From Negativicoccus succinicivorans (GTDB lineage: Bacteria > Bacillota > Negativicutes > Veillonellales > Negativicoccaceae): DNA of 64,000 nucleotides. Below are positions 51,592 through 60,136 of this stretch, piece by piece. The notes beneath the pieces are model-generated. The model had not been told where the DNA came from. It searched no databases and saw only the letters and a program-made list of their open reading frames with translations. Position numbers and translations under genes: made by a program. Each line of letters begins with the position of its first letter. Within the stretch, counting starts at the first letter, position 1. The stretch lies in the NCBI RefSeq assembly GCF_018372215.1, contig NZ_JAHAJN010000001.1:186001-250000 (forward strand), read 5' to 3'.

Positions 51592-52521
51592 TCACGTCTC
51601 CCAGTTGTTTTTAATGATTTGTTGCATGGCATCAGCGAGTGCTTGCGCGCTCGGGTATACGCACGGATCTATGTACGTTATGTATGGCATTCGGCGCAAC
51701 CAGGTCATTTGCCGTTTGGCAAAACGCCGCGTATGAAGCTGTATCAAAGCAAGCGTTTCTTCACGTGTCTGCGCCCCCGCAAAGTATGCCGGCCATTCAC
51801 GGTACCCTATCCCTTTCCCCGCTTGGCTTATACTACCTTCATGCTTTTGCCAAAGCCAACGCGCCTCGTTTTCCAAACCCTCGGCAAACATTTTTTCAAC
51901 ACGGGCATTGATACGCTCATACAATATCTCACGCGGCGGTACCAGCGCAAATATCGGTCCGGTATACAATGGCTCATCGCTTTGCTTTGTCGCTTCGTAA
52001 CTGCCTCCCGCCGCAAGTACGGAAAGGGCGCGAATCAATCGTTGCGGATCGCCTACCGTCCGTGTCGCAAAATATTCCGGAGAACGTTGCCGCATTTCCT
52101 CGCGTAATCGTTCCAACCCTTGCGTGCGATACATTTCATTGTAGCGCTGCGTCCATTCCCGAACCGGTCCGATGTCAGGGAATATATAACCTTCAAGCAA
52201 TGCTTGTACATACAGACCGGTACCACCGACCAAAAAAGGGGTTTTCCCCCGCGCGGCAATATCCGTGATCAGTACCCTGGCACGCTCACAAAATTCGGCC
52301 ACCGTATAGTTATCAGTGACCTCTTTAATGTCCAGCAGATGATGTACGACACGTTTCTGTTCAGCGGGTTTTGCTTTCGCTGTACCGATGTCCAGGCCGC
52401 GGTACACTTGAAACGCATCCGCCGAAATAATTTCCCCATTGAACATTTCGGCAAGATGCAATGACACTTCTGTTTTACCCGCCCCCGTCGGCCCCATAAT
52501 AACTACCAGGCGTTGTTTCAT
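51592..52521 (-). CDS. miaA: tRNA dimethylallyltransferase MiaA
   Basis: 309 residues. P-loop 'IMGPTGAGKTEVSLHLAEMF', 'ISADAFQVYRGLDIGTAK', 'HLLDIKEVTDNYTVAEF', and the substrate loop 'VGGTGLYVQALLEGY'. Transfers dimethylallyl to A37 of tRNAs reading U-starting codons; MiaB, encoded in the same operon, later methylthiolates this base. ATG 52521 overlaps the methyltransferase stop as ATGA. Confidence 0.96.
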   Translation of the reverse strand: MKQRLVVIMGPTGAGKTEVSLHLAEMFNGEIISADAFQVYRGLDIGTAKAKPAEQKRVVHHLLDIKEVTDNYTVAEFCERARVLITDIAARGKTPFLVGGTGLYVQALLEGYIFPDIGPVREWTQRYNEMYRTQGLERLREEMRQRSPEYFATRTVGDPQRLIRALSVLAAGGSYEATKQSDEPLYTGPIFALVPPREILYERINARVEKMFAEGLENEARWLWQKHEGSISQAGKGIGYREWPAYFAGAQTREETLALIQLHTRRFAKRQMTWLRRMPYITYIDPCVYPSAQALADAMQQIIKNNWET

Positions 52522-53303
52522 AAGTCCCATACCCCGTAAACCACTCGACTATACGTACCGCCGCGTAAAAACGTCGGCGGATGCGTCTTAAACCAGCTCG
52601 CGAACGGCCTGTTTTTAACAATAATACGTTTTTTAGCAACTCGCTTTGCTTCTTCCCAGAGTAATTCATCCAGCCCTGTTTGCGCGGCAAATGTGCGCAA
52701 TTCAGCCAAGTTATTCGTTTGGCTCACCGTATGATGAAACATGAAGTCAAAATAAATGACATCAAAGCGGTTATCCGGTTGTTTTTTAAGATAGTCGCTT
52801 ACGTCAGCATGGAGCAAATGAATCCGTCGCAACGCTGCCGTCAATGCCGGTGATTCGGGAACTTGCATGGAACGCAAACCGTCTCTGCCCACTGCATACA
52901 CCGGAAATGACTTTTCAAGCGCAATGATTTCCACGTTCTCAGGCAAGGTATACGCGGCCATAATCGCGTCGCTGCCTCGACCGAATGTGGCATCTAAAAA
53001 ACGTTTGGGAGAAGCCTCGTACAAAAGGTCGGCAAAATGATCTTGGCGCTTACGTTCCCAATTCAGCGCACGTAGCTTTGCCATTTGCAAATGAAATTCC
53101 AGCCGTGTCTTTCCATCCGTTGCGACTAATCCCCGCTGCAATTGCACAAGCCAATGGGAAATCCGTGTTCGTTCCGCCAAACGACGCAATGATGCATGGC
53201 CTCGCTCCACGTAAGGAAGTTGCCACTCGGACGCCAACTCCTGTGCCTGCATGCGTTGCTCGTTGGTCGGCTTATAGCCGGTCGTAATCCCCCATATCAT
53301 CAT
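52518..53303 (-). CDS. Class I SAM-dependent methyltransferase
   Basis: 261 residues. 'RFLDATFGRGSDAIMAAYTL' is the SAM-binding glycine motif and 'DVIYFDFMFHHT' the downstream motif IV with acidic/hydrophobic residues; 'VIYFDFMF' resembles the DPMF-type of small-subunit rRNA MTases such as RsmJ. The N-terminal part ('TTGYKPTNEQRMQAQELASEWQLPY') is distinctive. Substrate unknown; an rRNA or other RNA is the best guess. The ATG shares one base with the mutL stop (TGATG). Confidence 0.8.
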   Translation of the reverse strand: MMIWGITTGYKPTNEQRMQAQELASEWQLPYVERGHASLRRLAERTRISHWLVQLQRGLVATDGKTRLEFHLQMAKLRALNWERKRQDHFADLLYEASPKRFLDATFGRGSDAIMAAYTLPENVEIIALEKSFPVYAVGRDGLRSMQVPESPALTAALRRIHLLHADVSDYLKKQPDNRFDVIYFDFMFHHTVSQTNNLAELRTFAAQTGLDELLWEEAKRVAKKRIIVKNRPFASWFKTHPPTFLRGGTYSRVVYGVWDL

Positions 53304-55219
53304 CAGGAACGCCGAAACAATTTTGCCAAATCGGCGGCGGTAAATCGAACCATAACCGGTCGGCCGTGCGGGCAAACAAATGGGCGTTTCGTCGCGAGCA
53401 AATCACGAATTAATTCCCGCATCTGACGAATATTCAATGCATGCCCCGCTTTGATCGCTCCGCGGCAGGAAGCATATGCCAATACGCGATGGCGTAACTG
53501 TTCGGCTGTCGGCGGCGTATCCGCCTGCAGCGCCAAACTGATTTCACTCAGCATGCGTTCCTGTTCGGTACCGACGGCATCGGCAGGAGCTGCTACTAAG
53601 CGCAACAATTGCGGTCCGGCCTGCTCAAATTGAAATCCCAGTGCGTGCAACTGCTCCTCATGAGTGAGCAATGCTTGAACATCTTCGGCATCGAGTTGCA
53701 AGAGTTGCGGCACCAGTAAGGTTTGCGCAGGAATCCCTTCAGTCGCCTGTGCCAAACGATCGTAGCGTACTCTTTCATGCGCCGCATGCTGGTCAATGAT
53801 GTAGAGTTCTTCGCCTTTTTGGCAAACGATAAAACAGTTCGCGATCTGCCCCAGTGGGACAAGTGCAGCCTCTGCATCTTCCTGCGGTGTAAATAAAATG
53901 CGTTCTTCTTCGTCGGAGGTATCATCTTGCTGTACTTTCGCCATGTATTCGCTGAACGTATTTTCTTCCGCGACGCTCCAACGCGGCGGTGCGTAAGACG
54001 TTGCCGTCTGTGTTGAAGCGGCCGGAGCGCCTGATGAGCTCGGTTTCGTAACGGCATTCGGCAGACGTACCGTCGGCTCCAACACCCCTTGCCGGAGCTC
54101 AAAATCCGTTTTCTTATCCGCTAGCGTAAATTCATTTTGTGCCGGTGCGGATTCGCCTTGCAGTGCAGCGGTATGGCGTTGCATACCAAGCGGTGCCTGT
54201 GTCACTTCTGTTGCCACTGTGGCCGCATCATCAACACTCGTCAACGCATTTAAAACCGCATGATATACCGCACGGAATACCGCCTGCTCATCACTGAATT
54301 TGACTTCCCGCTTTTGCGGATGAATATTTACGTCGACATCCGCGGGAGAAATCAGCACGCGAATCACGGCCGGCGGGTAGCCGCGTTTCGGCAACAATGA
54401 ATGATACGCATTGTCGAGTGCCCGACTCAAAGCGGGGCTTTCCACGATGCGACCATTGACAATCCACGTTTGCCATTGGCGACTGCTCTTCAGTACAGCC
54501 GGTTTAGCGATATAACCGGTCACGCTGTCGGTCTCGGTTTGATACTCCACCGGCAACATGGCATTCGCAAGATCCGTTCCGAATAAGGATGCAAATGTAT
54601 CTAACATATCTCCGTTGCCGGGCGTATCAATCACGGTACGACCGTTATTGATCAAGCGAATCGCGATTTGCGGATGCGCTAAGGCCAATTTGCCTACCAA
54701 TGTATTAATCCGACTGCTTTCCGTACGTTCCGTTTTCAAAAACTTTTGTCGCGCGGGCGTATTGTAAAATAAATCTCGCACTTCAAGTGTCGTGCCTACC
54801 GGCGCTCCGATCGTTTGCGAGGAAATTAACTCGCCGCCTTCGATGCGAATTTCCTGTCCGATTTCCGCCTCTTGCGTACGCGTGACCAACGTCACCTTGG
54901 CGACGGACGCGATACTTGCCAAGGCTTCACCGCGAAACCCCATCGAGCTGATCGCGAAGATATCGGCCGCTTTTTGAATTTTACTCGTCGCGTGGCGTAC
55001 AAATGCAAGGGCTGCATCTTCCGCCGTCATACCGTTGCCGTCATCCGTCACACGCAGGTAGCGAGCGCCACCTTCCGCAATTTCGATTTCAATATGTGCA
55101 GCATTCGCATCCAAGGCGTTTTCAATCAATTCTTTGGCTACCGAAGCCGGTCGCTCAACGACTTCCCCGGCGGCAATTTGATTTACGGTAACGGCATCGA
55201 GAATATGTATTTGCGCCAT
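53303..55219 (-). CDS. mutL: DNA mismatch repair protein MutL
   Basis: 638 residues. GHKL ATPase: 'NQIAAGEVVERPASVAKELIENALDA', 'DDGNGMTAEDA', and 'SSMGFRGEALASI'. A linker of low complexity (about 340-430) precedes the C-terminal endonuclease domain 'IDQHAAHERVRYD' (DQHAx2Ex4E) and 'CRGAIKAGHALN', 'CPHGRPV'. It nicks DNA to direct mismatch repair. One base separates it from the end of mutS. Confidence 0.97.
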   Translation of the reverse strand: MAQIHILDAVTVNQIAAGEVVERPASVAKELIENALDANAAHIEIEIAEGGARYLRVTDDGNGMTAEDAALAFVRHATSKIQKAADIFAISSMGFRGEALASIASVAKVTLVTRTQEAEIGQEIRIEGGELISSQTIGAPVGTTLEVRDLFYNTPARQKFLKTERTESSRINTLVGKLALAHPQIAIRLINNGRTVIDTPGNGDMLDTFASLFGTDLANAMLPVEYQTETDSVTGYIAKPAVLKSSRQWQTWIVNGRIVESPALSRALDNAYHSLLPKRGYPPAVIRVLISPADVDVNIHPQKREVKFSDEQAVFRAVYHAVLNALTSVDDAATVATEVTQAPLGMQRHTAALQGESAPAQNEFTLADKKTDFELRQGVLEPTVRLPNAVTKPSSSGAPAASTQTATSYAPPRWSVAEENTFSEYMAKVQQDDTSDEEERILFTPQEDAEAALVPLGQIANCFIVCQKGEELYIIDQHAAHERVRYDRLAQATEGIPAQTLLVPQLLQLDAEDVQALLTHEEQLHALGFQFEQAGPQLLRLVAAPADAVGTEQERMLSEISLALQADTPPTAEQLRHRVLAYASCRGAIKAGHALNIRQMRELIRDLLATKRPFVCPHGRPVMVRFTAADLAKLFRRS

Positions 55220-55220
55220 A

Positions 55221-57794
55221 TTACAATCCCTTTCTCGCTTTGGCTTCCTTATTTAATCGGAATAACGTTTCCATTGCTTCCATCGGCGTCATGCTGAAAA
55301 CATCTAAACCTGCCAATTCATCCCAAATGCCGTCGGCGAAAATGTCCATTGCCGGAACTCGCTCCGCTTCCACAGGGGCAGCGGAAGCCGTGTTTTCAAG
55401 TTCCGCCAGCAGCGTCTGTGCCCTTTGCAACACACTCGTCGGTAAGCCCGCCAGTTTGGCGACATGAATACCGTAACTTTTATCGGCTTTCCCGGGAATA
55501 ATGCGTCGCAGAAACTGCACGTCTCCGCGACGCTCTTTGACGGAAACCGTAAAGTTTTGAATGTGCGGATAAACATCCGCAACTTCCGTTAACTCATGAT
55601 AGTGCGTTGCAAATAACGTAAACGCGCCGATTTTTTCCGCAATAAATTCAACAGTCGCGCGCGCGATACTTAAGCCGTCATAGGTGCTCGTACCTCGACC
55701 GACTTCATCGAGCAAAATGAGGGAATTGGCATCCGCCGCCTGTAAAATATCGGCGACTTCATTCATCTCCACCATAAATGTACTTTGACCGCTGGAAATA
55801 TCATCTGTCGCACCGATGCGCGTAAAAATGCGGCTGACCGGACAAATATCTGCAGTGCGCACCGGGATGAACGAACCGATCTGCGCCATCAGCAACAGCA
55901 ATGCGACTTGTCGCATATACGTCGATTTACCGGCCATATTCGGTCCGGTGATCAGCATGGTTTCACAGTCCTCATGACGTAAAACAGTGTCATTCGGAAC
56001 AAATGTATCTTTTTGCGCGGCGGCCAACATCGGATGCATACCGTCGCGGATTTCAATCCGATTCTGACGATTTAATGCCGGCTGTACCCAACGATATTTA
56101 TGCGCGGCCACGGCAAGTGCCAGCAGCGCATCGATAAGGGCAAGAGTACGAGCCGTTTTTTGCAGGTCCGCAAGCGCCGGTCGCAGATCCGCTAGCACCT
56201 GCGTAAACAGCTGTGCTTCCAGCTTGTCCATTTCCGCTTGTGCCGACAGTACTTTGACTTCAAACTCTTTCAGTTCCGGCGTAATATAGCGTTCGGCGTT
56301 CGCCAACGTCTGCTTCCGTACAAAATACTCCGGTACCCGTTCCGCTTGGGAACGAGGCACTTCGAAATAATAACCGAACACATTGTTGAAGCCGATTTTT
56401 AACTTAAGTTCCGATTTAGCTTTTTCCGCCGCTTCCAAATTGGCGATCCAGCTGCGACTGTCATGGACCAACGAACGTAATTCGTCCAGCCGCGGCGAAA
56501 AACCGTCTTTGATATAATCACCGTTACGTTGCAAACCCGCGTCAGGCGCGATAGCCTCCGTCAGCAGTGTATACACATCCGTGTGCATCGCCACATCGCG
56601 GTTCAACGTTTGCAGCATAGGTGCATTGAATTCTTGCAAAAGCTCCTTTAACGGCACCAGTTCCGCTAACGAATCCCGTACCGCCAGAAGATCTTTCGGC
56701 GTCGCCGTTCCGATCTCCACCTTAGTGACGATCCGCTCAAAATCATAAATACGCCCCAGTATATTTCCTAATGTATCCGCTTGGCGCGCGTTTTTAAGAA
56801 AATCCGCCACCGCTTCCTGCCGCGCCAGAATTTCCGTATCCGAGAGTAGCGGCGCTTCCAACCAGCGCTGTAACAGGCGAGCGCCCATGGCCGTTTGCGT
56901 CTGCTTTAAAAGCGCATAGAGGGTACCGCGAATGCTTCCGTCCTGCATATTCTGTAAGACTTCCAAATGACGTAACGTCCGATGATCAAGCGTCATTTGC
57001 GCTTCTTCACGCAACGGCAACAGTAATGTAACCTGTTTAGCCGATTGCTGCAACGTTTTTGCCAAATAGTAAAACAACTGCGCCAATGCTTCGCGAACCG
57101 CTGACTCTGCCGGCAATTCCGCAAGCGCCAAACCGCCGAAGTCGGTTGCCCCGGTCAGTTTCGGTAGCGGCATTTCCAGTTCTTCCGCGGTCAAAATCAG
57201 CATTGCCCCAAGACGCGACTTAGCATAATTTTCGATACTTAAATTACATTCGTCCGACGCTTCGATAATCAGTTCAGTCGGCGCATAAATACTCAATGCG
57301 TCGAACAGTTCATGCTTTTCGTTATCCGTAAATAATCCCCAACGGCATTCTCCGGTCGAAACTTCAGCAAGCACCAACACGATTTGTGCTTCTTTTTGAT
57401 ACAAGTACGCCAAATAATTGCGGGTACCGTTCGCCAGTGAGCTGTCCAAAAGAACCGTCCCCGGCGTGATAACTTTGGTAACGCCGCGCTCGACAAGGCC
57501 CTTGGTTTCACTCGGATCCTGCAGCTGATCACAGATAGCTACGCGATAACCTTTTTGCACCAGACGATAAATATAGCTCTCCGCCGAATGAAACGGTACA
57601 CCGCACATCGGTGCACGCTCTTTATTCCCCGCCGCCCGTCCCGTCAAGGTTAATTCCAGCTCACGGGAAGCCAGCAAGGCATCATCAAAGAACATTTCAT
57701 AAAAATCGCCCAAACGGAAAAACAGAATTTCATCCGGATGCTCTTTTTTGATTGCTTGATACTGCGCCATCATCGGCGTCAGTTTGGCCGCCAT
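55221..57794 (-). CDS. mutS: DNA mismatch repair protein MutS
   Basis: 857 residues. Mismatch-binding 'LGDFYEMFFDDA' at the N-terminus (Phe-x-Glu), ATPase Walker A 'ITGPNMAGKSTYMRQ', 'LLDEVGRGTSTYDGLSIA', and a C-terminal helix. ATG 57794 has AAAGGA six bases upstream and lies one base after the miaB stop. It binds mispaired DNA and recruits MutL. Full length for the family. Confidence 0.97.
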   Translation of the reverse strand: MAAKLTPMMAQYQAIKKEHPDEILFFRLGDFYEMFFDDALLASRELELTLTGRAAGNKERAPMCGVPFHSAESYIYRLVQKGYRVAICDQLQDPSETKGLVERGVTKVITPGTVLLDSSLANGTRNYLAYLYQKEAQIVLVLAEVSTGECRWGLFTDNEKHELFDALSIYAPTELIIEASDECNLSIENYAKSRLGAMLILTAEELEMPLPKLTGATDFGGLALAELPAESAVREALAQLFYYLAKTLQQSAKQVTLLLPLREEAQMTLDHRTLRHLEVLQNMQDGSIRGTLYALLKQTQTAMGARLLQRWLEAPLLSDTEILARQEAVADFLKNARQADTLGNILGRIYDFERIVTKVEIGTATPKDLLAVRDSLAELVPLKELLQEFNAPMLQTLNRDVAMHTDVYTLLTEAIAPDAGLQRNGDYIKDGFSPRLDELRSLVHDSRSWIANLEAAEKAKSELKLKIGFNNVFGYYFEVPRSQAERVPEYFVRKQTLANAERYITPELKEFEVKVLSAQAEMDKLEAQLFTQVLADLRPALADLQKTARTLALIDALLALAVAAHKYRWVQPALNRQNRIEIRDGMHPMLAAAQKDTFVPNDTVLRHEDCETMLITGPNMAGKSTYMRQVALLLLMAQIGSFIPVRTADICPVSRIFTRIGATDDISSGQSTFMVEMNEVADILQAADANSLILLDEVGRGTSTYDGLSIARATVEFIAEKIGAFTLFATHYHELTEVADVYPHIQNFTVSVKERRGDVQFLRRIIPGKADKSYGIHVAKLAGLPTSVLQRAQTLLAELENTASAAPVEAERVPAMDIFADGIWDELAGLDVFSMTPMEAMETLFRLNKEAKARKGL

Positions 57795-57795
57795 G

Positions 57796-59127
57796 TCAGT
57801 TCCTTTCTGCCAATTCGCCACGCAAAAGCCACGTCTGCGCGTGGTCTACTTTCACTTGTGTTGTCTCACCGATCATAGTCGTTGCGCGCGGTGCAAAAAT
57901 AATCATTTTGTTACCGCTCGTACGACCGAACCACATCTTCGGATTATTTTTAGTCGGCCCTTCCACGATTACTTCATATGTTTTACCGACCATCGTTTCG
58001 TTGCGCTCTAAGCTGATCTCGTTTTGGATACTCATGAGTTCCTGTAAGCGCCGTTTCATGACATCTTTTGGAACCTGTCCCGCCATTTTGGCAGCGGGTG
58101 TTCCCGAGCGCGGCGAGTATAGAAAGGTGTACGCCAAGTCATAACGGATCTTTTTCAGCAGCTCCAGCGTTTCCCGATGCATTTCTTCCGTCTCGCCGGG
58201 AAACCCTACGATCAGATCGGTCGTCAGTACCACATCGGGCATTACTTTGCGGATATAATCCACCAATTTGCAATAATGCTCTACCGTATAACCGCGGTTC
58301 ATCCCTTTCAATACAGCATCCGAACCGGATTGTACCGGCAAGTGCATTTGGGTGACCACGTGCCGACTCTGCGCAATCGTATCGATCATCTCCCTCGTCA
58401 TGTCACGAGGATGCGATGTCATATACCGGACGCGTTCAATGCCATCGATTTTATCCACTTCGCGAAGCAAATCCGAAAAATCCGTACCGTCTTTAAAATC
58501 AAGACCATAGGCATTCACATTTTGTCCCAAGAGCGTGATTTCTTTATAGCCTGCAGTGGCAAGTTCCCGTACTTCTTTGACAACGGACTCGATCGGACGA
58601 CTCCATTCGCGACCGCGTACATACGGCACGATGCAATAGGTGCAAAACTTGTTACATCCCTGCATGATCGGCACCCAGGCAAAAACATTGCTTTTACGAA
58701 CGGCATGCAGATCCGTAAAATCTGTAATATCAGCGCCGCGCATTTGCGTTTTGAGCGTATGCGAGGCGACCGCTTTACCGCTTTGCAATAATTCTTTTAA
58801 ATGGTGAATATTGTACGGCCCGAAGACGAAATCAATATGCGGAGCACGTTCAAATAACGCTTCCTTATTTTTCTGCGCCATACAGCCGGTAATGCCGATG
58901 ACAAGATTCGGATTCTTGGCTTTAAGATGTTTCAATTCGCCAATTTTCCCGTAAACCTTATTTTCTGCGCTTTCTCGCACGCAGCAGGTATTGATGACGA
59001 TGACGTCTGCCTCCTGCATGTTGTCTGTAGGTTGGTATTGCAATTCTTCCAGTTGTCCCGACAAGCGTTCTGAATCACTTTCGTTCATTTGACAACCGTA
59101 AGTAATAATATGGTACGTTCCTTTCAA
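57796..59127 (-). CDS. miaB: tRNA-2-methylthio-N6-isopentenyladenosine synthase MiaB
   Basis: 443 residues. N-terminal MTTase domain ('IITYGCQMNESDSERL', 'VINTCCVRESAENKV'), radical SAM core with 'MQGCNKFCTYCIVPYVRGRE' holding the three cluster Cys, and a C-terminal TRAM domain. Adds the 2-methylthio group to i6A37. The start is a TTG at 59127 with AAGGAG six bases upstream; no in-frame ATG precedes the conserved N-terminus. Follows the P-loop/Asp23-like gene by 29 bases and shares the pathway with miaA. Confidence 0.96.
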   Translation of the reverse strand: MKGTYHIITYGCQMNESDSERLSGQLEELQYQPTDNMQEADVIVINTCCVRESAENKVYGKIGELKHLKAKNPNLVIGITGCMAQKNKEALFERAPHIDFVFGPYNIHHLKELLQSGKAVASHTLKTQMRGADITDFTDLHAVRKSNVFAWVPIMQGCNKFCTYCIVPYVRGREWSRPIESVVKEVRELATAGYKEITLLGQNVNAYGLDFKDGTDFSDLLREVDKIDGIERVRYMTSHPRDMTREMIDTIAQSRHVVTQMHLPVQSGSDAVLKGMNRGYTVEHYCKLVDYIRKVMPDVVLTTDLIVGFPGETEEMHRETLELLKKIRYDLAYTFLYSPRSGTPAAKMAGQVPKDVMKRRLQELMSIQNEISLERNETMVGKTYEVIVEGPTKNNPKMWFGRTSGNKMIIFAPRATTMIGETTQVKVDHAQTWLLRGELAERN

Positions 59128-59156
59128 TGTGTTCTCCTTCTCAAAACACGGGATGT

Positions 59157-59993
59157 TTACCGGCGCTGCACATTAACCATATCGCGAATCGATATTTTCA
59201 ACATCTGCACCGACATTCCCGTCGTATACTCAATTTCATGACGAATGGCCTTCTGCAAACGCTGAATCAATCGTTTCGGATCATGATTAAAGGCCATGAC
59301 CAGCGAAAACTCCAATCCTAAACCGTTTGTATTTTCCTGCATTTTCGTAATTTTAACATCATGCGCCGAAATGGCACCGCGCGTCACTTCTACCGCACGG
59401 TTCAACAAAGCGATGATTACCGCGTCACTGAATACGAGTTTGCCGTAATAACTGAAAATCGGTCGAACCACCGACTTTTCATCCGGCCCCTGGGCTTTTT
59501 TGTTTTTATCGCGCCGAAAAAAAGACTTCAACGGATCGATTAAGTACCCGCGAAAATGAGGGCGCAATTCCATTGTGGGCAAGGGAATAATATGTTTTCC
59601 TTCTTTTAAACGGGATTCGTTGGCGCGCGCAATCTCCTCACGGGTCGCTACCTGTTCAATATGAATGTAACGGCTCGGCTTAGGCAGACCAAGCGCCAGT
59701 GTAATTTTATCCACCATGCGTTCCGAAGTTCCTAAAATCAGAAGCTTCTTCGGATTGATCTTTGCCAACGCATTTTGCACCGAGGCGACCTGCACGGGAT
59801 CTTGGAAAATAGCACGACGAACCGCCTTCAAACGACTCTCTTCTTTTTTAGCGGAAAATCCGGCGGCCAATCGATTTTGATAAATTAAAATACCGTCATC
59901 AATGATGCAGTCAATACCGCTTTCATGTGCGACCACTGATGCCCGATAGCTTTTCCCTGTGCCGCTCGGACCCACAAATGCGATTACTTTCAT
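59157..59993 (-). CDS. P-loop NTPase with Asp23-like C-terminus, unknown function
   Basis: 278 residues. N-terminal Walker A 'FVGPSGTGKSYRASVVAHE', a probable Walker B-like stretch 'KKLLILGTSERMVDKI', a basic middle ('SFFRRDKNKKAQGPDEKSV'), and a C-terminal region ('GAISAHDVKITKMQENTNGLGLEFSLVMAF', 'HEIEYTTGMSVQMLKISIRDM') with the strand-helix-strand pattern of Asp23/Gls24 envelope proteins. I infer the second domain from pattern only. No signal peptide. It is first in the miaB-mutS-mutL-miaA-hfq unit, and an extended -10 promoter lies in front of it. Confidence 0.75.
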   Translation of the reverse strand: MKVIAFVGPSGTGKSYRASVVAHESGIDCIIDDGILIYQNRLAAGFSAKKEESRLKAVRRAIFQDPVQVASVQNALAKINPKKLLILGTSERMVDKITLALGLPKPSRYIHIEQVATREEIARANESRLKEGKHIIPLPTMELRPHFRGYLIDPLKSFFRRDKNKKAQGPDEKSVVRPIFSYYGKLVFSDAVIIALLNRAVEVTRGAISAHDVKITKMQENTNGLGLEFSLVMAFNHDPKRLIQRLQKAIRHEIEYTTGMSVQMLKISIRDMVNVQRR

Positions 59994-60024
59994 CTCGCAC
60001 CATTCCTTTTTGGATTGATATTTT

Positions 60025-60034
60025 ATTATACCAT
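60025..60034 (-). promoter_or_regulatory. Extended -10 promoter of the P-loop/miaB/mutSL/miaA/hfq unit
   Basis: TGG-TATAAT on the minus strand (TATAAT 60030-60025), 31 bases before the P-loop gene's ATG. There is no clear -35. The following genes have no obvious internal promoter. Confidence 0.55.
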
Positions 60035-60098
60035 ATACCCATTTAACTCTTTCTATATGGCCGATATGGATTAAGTGTCTGTGGGAAACTGTGCTGAC

Positions 60099-60136
60099 AA
60101 TAAAAAAGCCTGCCGAGTTCGGCAGGCTTTTTTATT
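60099..60136 (-). terminator. Terminator of pheST overlapping the pheT stop
   Basis: AATAAAAAAGCCTGCCGA, two-base loop, TCGGCAGGCTTTTTTATT. The stem starts at the pheT stop codon (60135) and T6 follows on the minus strand. Confidence 0.92.

Noticed and set aside
51529..52107. 192-codon plus-strand frame opposite miaA/hfq
   Set aside because: Antisense shadow with no start signal; the genes on the minus strand are intact.
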